Shown: positions 62,600 to 64,000 of the stretch, piece after piece | Numbering within the stretch: position 1 is the first letter of the stretch | How the letters are laid out: the number at the start of each line of letters is the position of its first letter | Made by a program: the position numbers and the translations under genes | The notes under the pieces: generated by a model | What the model was told of the DNA's origin: nothing | The model's database searches: none | What the model saw: only the letters and a program-made list of their open reading frames with translations | Assembly: GCA_023229785.1 (NCBI GenBank) | Contig: JALNYV010000003.1 | Span: 30,406-94,405 of the forward strand | Direction of reading: 5' to 3' | Length of the DNA stretch: 64,000 nucleotides | From: Candidatus Dojkabacteria bacterium | GTDB taxonomy: Bacteria; Patescibacteria; Dojkabacteria; SC72

Positions 62600-62686
62600 T
62601 TACTTCTTCTTTTTCTTTTTAGGTGTTTCTTCTTTTTCCAGTTTCTTGGGGCCCTTTTTAGGGACGCCTTTCTTTTTCTTTGCCAA
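62600..62686 (-). CDS. 28-residue polylysine-rich peptide
   Basis: A very strong ribosome site (GGAGGTGAT) precedes a TTG start. The frame gives MAKKKKGVPKKGPKKLEKEE followed by TP and six Lys before a TAA. About half of the residues are Lys. The frame fits exactly between two tRNA genes. Such a basic peptide could bind nucleic acid or ribosomes; nothing more can be said from sequence. Confidence 0.55.
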   Translation of the reverse strand: MAKKKKGVPKKGPKKLEKEETPKKKKKK

Positions 62687-62709
62687 TTGATATCACCTCC
62701 TTATTTTTA

Positions 62710-62783
62710 TACCTGTACAGAGATTTGAACTCTGACTGTACTGCTCTTAAGGCAGTTGCCTCTACCAGTTGGGCTATACAGGC
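62710..62783 (-). tRNA. tRNA with UAA anticodon (Leu-type) but short variable loop
   Basis: The 74-base cloverleaf has acceptor GCCTGTA/TACAGGT and a three-pair D-stem GCC/GGC with a large loop containing GGTAGA. The anticodon stem ACTGC/GCAGT has loop CTTAAGA, and the T-stem is CAGAG/CTCTG. The anticodon TAA would read UUA (Leu). Bacterial leucine tRNAs have a long variable arm; here the variable region is only five bases (ACAGT). The D-loop insertion is leucine-like. Charging identity is therefore open. Confidence 0.85.
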
Positions 62784-62802
62784 GTTGTATCAGCTAAATT
62801 TA

Positions 62803-62876
62803 TATGGGTGAAAGGAATTGAACCTTTAACCACATGCTTAGAAGGCATGTGCTCTATCCAATTGAGCTACACCCAC
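62803..62876 (-). tRNA. tRNA-Arg(TCT)
   Basis: The 74-base cloverleaf has acceptor GTGGGTG/CACCCAT, D-stem GCTC/GAGC, anticodon stem CATGC/GCATG with loop CTTCTAA, and T-stem AAAGG/CCTTT. The discriminator is A. It reads AGA, a codon often rare in hosts and common in AT-rich phages. Confidence 0.92.
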
Positions 62877-62911
62877 AATTTGTAATTATATTATCGACAA
62901 TAGTATACCTA

Positions 62912-63490
62912 CTATGTACGAAGTAGTTGTCTAAAGTTATAAATATCTTGTTGAACCTGTTTAGATGCTTTTTTAACAAAGGAATAAATCCAACTAGGGT
63001 CAAGTCCAACTGTTGCAGCTACTTGTGGAACAGGGATATTGTCTACTATTACAGCCGTTAGTATACCCTTATCTCGTTCAGAGAAATTGCTGATGCTCAT
63101 ATTTAGTATTGCTTTCAACTCTTCCTCCGGGGCATAAAAAGCTTGGTAGGTGGAAGAGCCGTCTCTGTAGAACTTCTGGGCGACATTATCAAACATCGCA
63201 GTGCCATTTACACTAATTCCTCTACTTCGCTTCTTACCATTTCTACAAAACGGCCCAAACTTTCTTAAGTAGTCTGTTGTTCTTCTTGAGATACATTTAA
63301 CCATTAACTTGCCAAACTCATTTTCATCTTTAGACCGCTTAAGTATCTTTTCTTTATTGTGTGCGTACTCAAATAGGCCATTTGAAATAGCTTCTTGTAC
63401 ATCGACACCCATAACAGCATGCACACGCTTTGCAATTATTTTTGTAATTAAATCAGCGTATTTTTTGTCACATATATCTTTATCCGTCAT
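62912..63490 (-). CDS. sigma-like helix-turn-helix protein
   Basis: This is a 192-residue protein starting MTDKDICDKKYADLITK behind AGGAGAAGC. The N-terminal half (DVQEAISNGLFEYAHNKEKI, then KLMVKCISRRTTDYLRK) resembles sigma region 2. The C-terminal part (FSERDKGILTAVIVDNIPVP, QVAATVGLDPSWIYSFVKKA) resembles region 4. The match is weaker than for the protein at 57711-58331. It may be a second phage sigma factor or an antitermination-type regulator. It overlaps the upstream gene by four bases. Confidence 0.5.
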   Translation of the reverse strand: MTDKDICDKKYADLITKIIAKRVHAVMGVDVQEAISNGLFEYAHNKEKILKRSKDENEFGKLMVKCISRRTTDYLRKFGPFCRNGKKRSRGISVNGTAMFDNVAQKFYRDGSSTYQAFYAPEEELKAILNMSISNFSERDKGILTAVIVDNIPVPQVAATVGLDPSWIYSFVKKASKQVQQDIYNFRQLLRT

Positions 63491-63780
63491 GCTTCTCCTT
63501 GCCCGTCTTCATGCTCTTTTATAGTTCTTATTGTCCACGCCAGTCCTAATATATATCTATCAGACACAGGTTCTCCTGTCATAAATCTACGAAGTGTTTC
63601 TGAGCATATTTCAGAAAGACGGTTTCCAGATAGAGAGCAAGAAGCAAAGGATTCTGAAAAGGTTGCCAGTTCTTTAAAGTCCAAAGAACGTAGGTATTTT
63701 ACTGCTTCATATGCCGCCGGGTGTGGCTCACTTAATCCTAATGTACCTCTTTCAGTATCATTCTTTTCTTTTTTCATCAT
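63487..63780 (-). CDS. hypothetical protein
   Basis: Two adjacent ATGs (63780 and 63777) follow AGGAAGAAGAG. An upstream in-frame ATG is rejected because the overlapping gene to the right still reads there. The product is about 97 residues, helical, with LSEICSETLRRFMTGEPVSD and YILGLAWTIRTIKEHEDG. The middle looks like a small helix-turn-helix, but I do not recognise a family. It is cotranscribed with the sigma-like gene. Confidence 0.45.
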   Translation of the reverse strand: MMKKEKNDTERGTLGLSEPHPAAYEAVKYLRSLDFKELATFSESFASCSLSGNRLSEICSETLRRFMTGEPVSDRYILGLAWTIRTIKEHEDGQGEA

Positions 63781-64000
63781 TCTCTTCTTCCTTTGGCTCT
63801 TCCTTTGTTTCATTTACTACTATGTCTTGTGTAGTTGTCATTGTCCACTCACCCTTTTCTGGGTAAAAATCATAAGGCCTACCTATACCATACAAGACTA
63901 CTATAGGATAATTAATAGGTGGCTTAACTAACATCTTCTTGCCTTTAATGTAGGTTATTGTTGGTGGTTTTTGTTCCTTCTCTACATTGAGTTCATATTC
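63758..64000 (-). CDS. hypothetical protein (N-terminus beyond right edge)
   Basis: An open frame enters from the right edge and ends at a TGA at 63758, giving at least 80 residues. It contains TITYIKGKKMLVKPPINYPI, VVLYGIGRPYDFYPEKGEW and an acidic tail rich in Glu and Lys. It overlaps the start of the next gene by 23 bases. Family not recognised. Confidence 0.5.
   Translation of the reverse strand, partial: EYELNVEKEQKPPTITYIKGKKMLVKPPINYPIVVLYGIGRPYDFYPEKGEWTMTTTQDIVVNETKEEPKEEENDEKRKE

Noticed and set aside
62710..62783. Stop-codon suppressor tRNA
   Set aside because: The anticodon is UAA, which reads UUA, not a stop codon; a suppressor would need UUA, CUA or UCA as anticodon.

Overview
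This window is most of the genome of a tailed double-stranded DNA phage (Caudoviricetes-type), or a prophage region. It has a full head, neck and tail morphogenesis set, a lysis gene, replication genes, a tyrosine integrase, six tRNAs and two sigma-like proteins. No contractile sheath or baseplate wedge was recognised, and the tape measure is about 1,600 residues, so a long non-contractile (siphovirus-like) tail is most likely. The host was probably a diderm (Gram-negative) bacterium. The reasons are a lipobox lipoprotein, a signal-peptide beta-barrel ending in Phe, and GT9/WecB-type sugar genes. The host genus cannot be named. The DNA is AT-rich, and every tRNA has U at the first anticodon position, which suits A-ending codons.

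Layout. Positions 1-1997 (minus strand) hold a secreted beta-helix protein cut by the left edge, with visibly higher GC than the rest, and a SLOG-family gene. Positions 2056-2874 (plus) hold the integrase, which converges on the late operon. Positions 2869-45028 (minus, transcribed right to left) are the late operon: small terminase candidate, TerL, portal-MuF fusion, a holin candidate and small proteins, a 2,317-residue repeat protein, an M15 endolysin, a GT2-TPR glycosyltransferase, protease-scaffold, decoration candidate, capsid, neck proteins, major tail protein, a dockerin lipoprotein, tail assembly chaperone with a -1 frameshift, tape measure, and three distal tail or adhesin proteins. 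Positions 45029-45500 form a divergent AT-rich control region with three families of short repeats. Positions 45501-60946 (plus) are the early/middle operon: MazG, dNMP kinase, HNH, a five-gene sugar/glycosyltransferase cassette, SSB, PolA, a PD-(D/E)XK-like nuclease, a sigma-like factor, holin/outer-membrane/membrane-anchored proteins, an HU-like protein and a RuvC-like resolvase. Positions 60938-64000 (minus) hold tRNAs interleaved with small genes, a GGQ release-factor-like protein, a second sigma-like protein and a gene cut by the right edge.

How the genes fit together. The early operon supplies nucleotides (MazG, dNMP kinase), copies DNA (PolA, SSB, nucleases) and makes sugar-modifying enzymes. 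The sigma-like proteins may switch on the late operon. Late gene expression uses classic recoding: a nested in-frame scaffold start inside the protease gene, and a U-UUU-UUC slippery heptamer in the tail chaperone gene. The genes for major capsid and major tail protein are each followed by a GC-rich hairpin.

Most unusual items: a tandem 14-residue repeat of about 45 copies at the C-terminus of the 2,317-residue protein; a dockerin-bearing lipoprotein among the tail genes; the glycan cassette; a Leu(UAA)-anticodon tRNA with a short variable loop; and a phage GGQ-domain protein. All assignments come from reading motifs by eye; no database search was possible.
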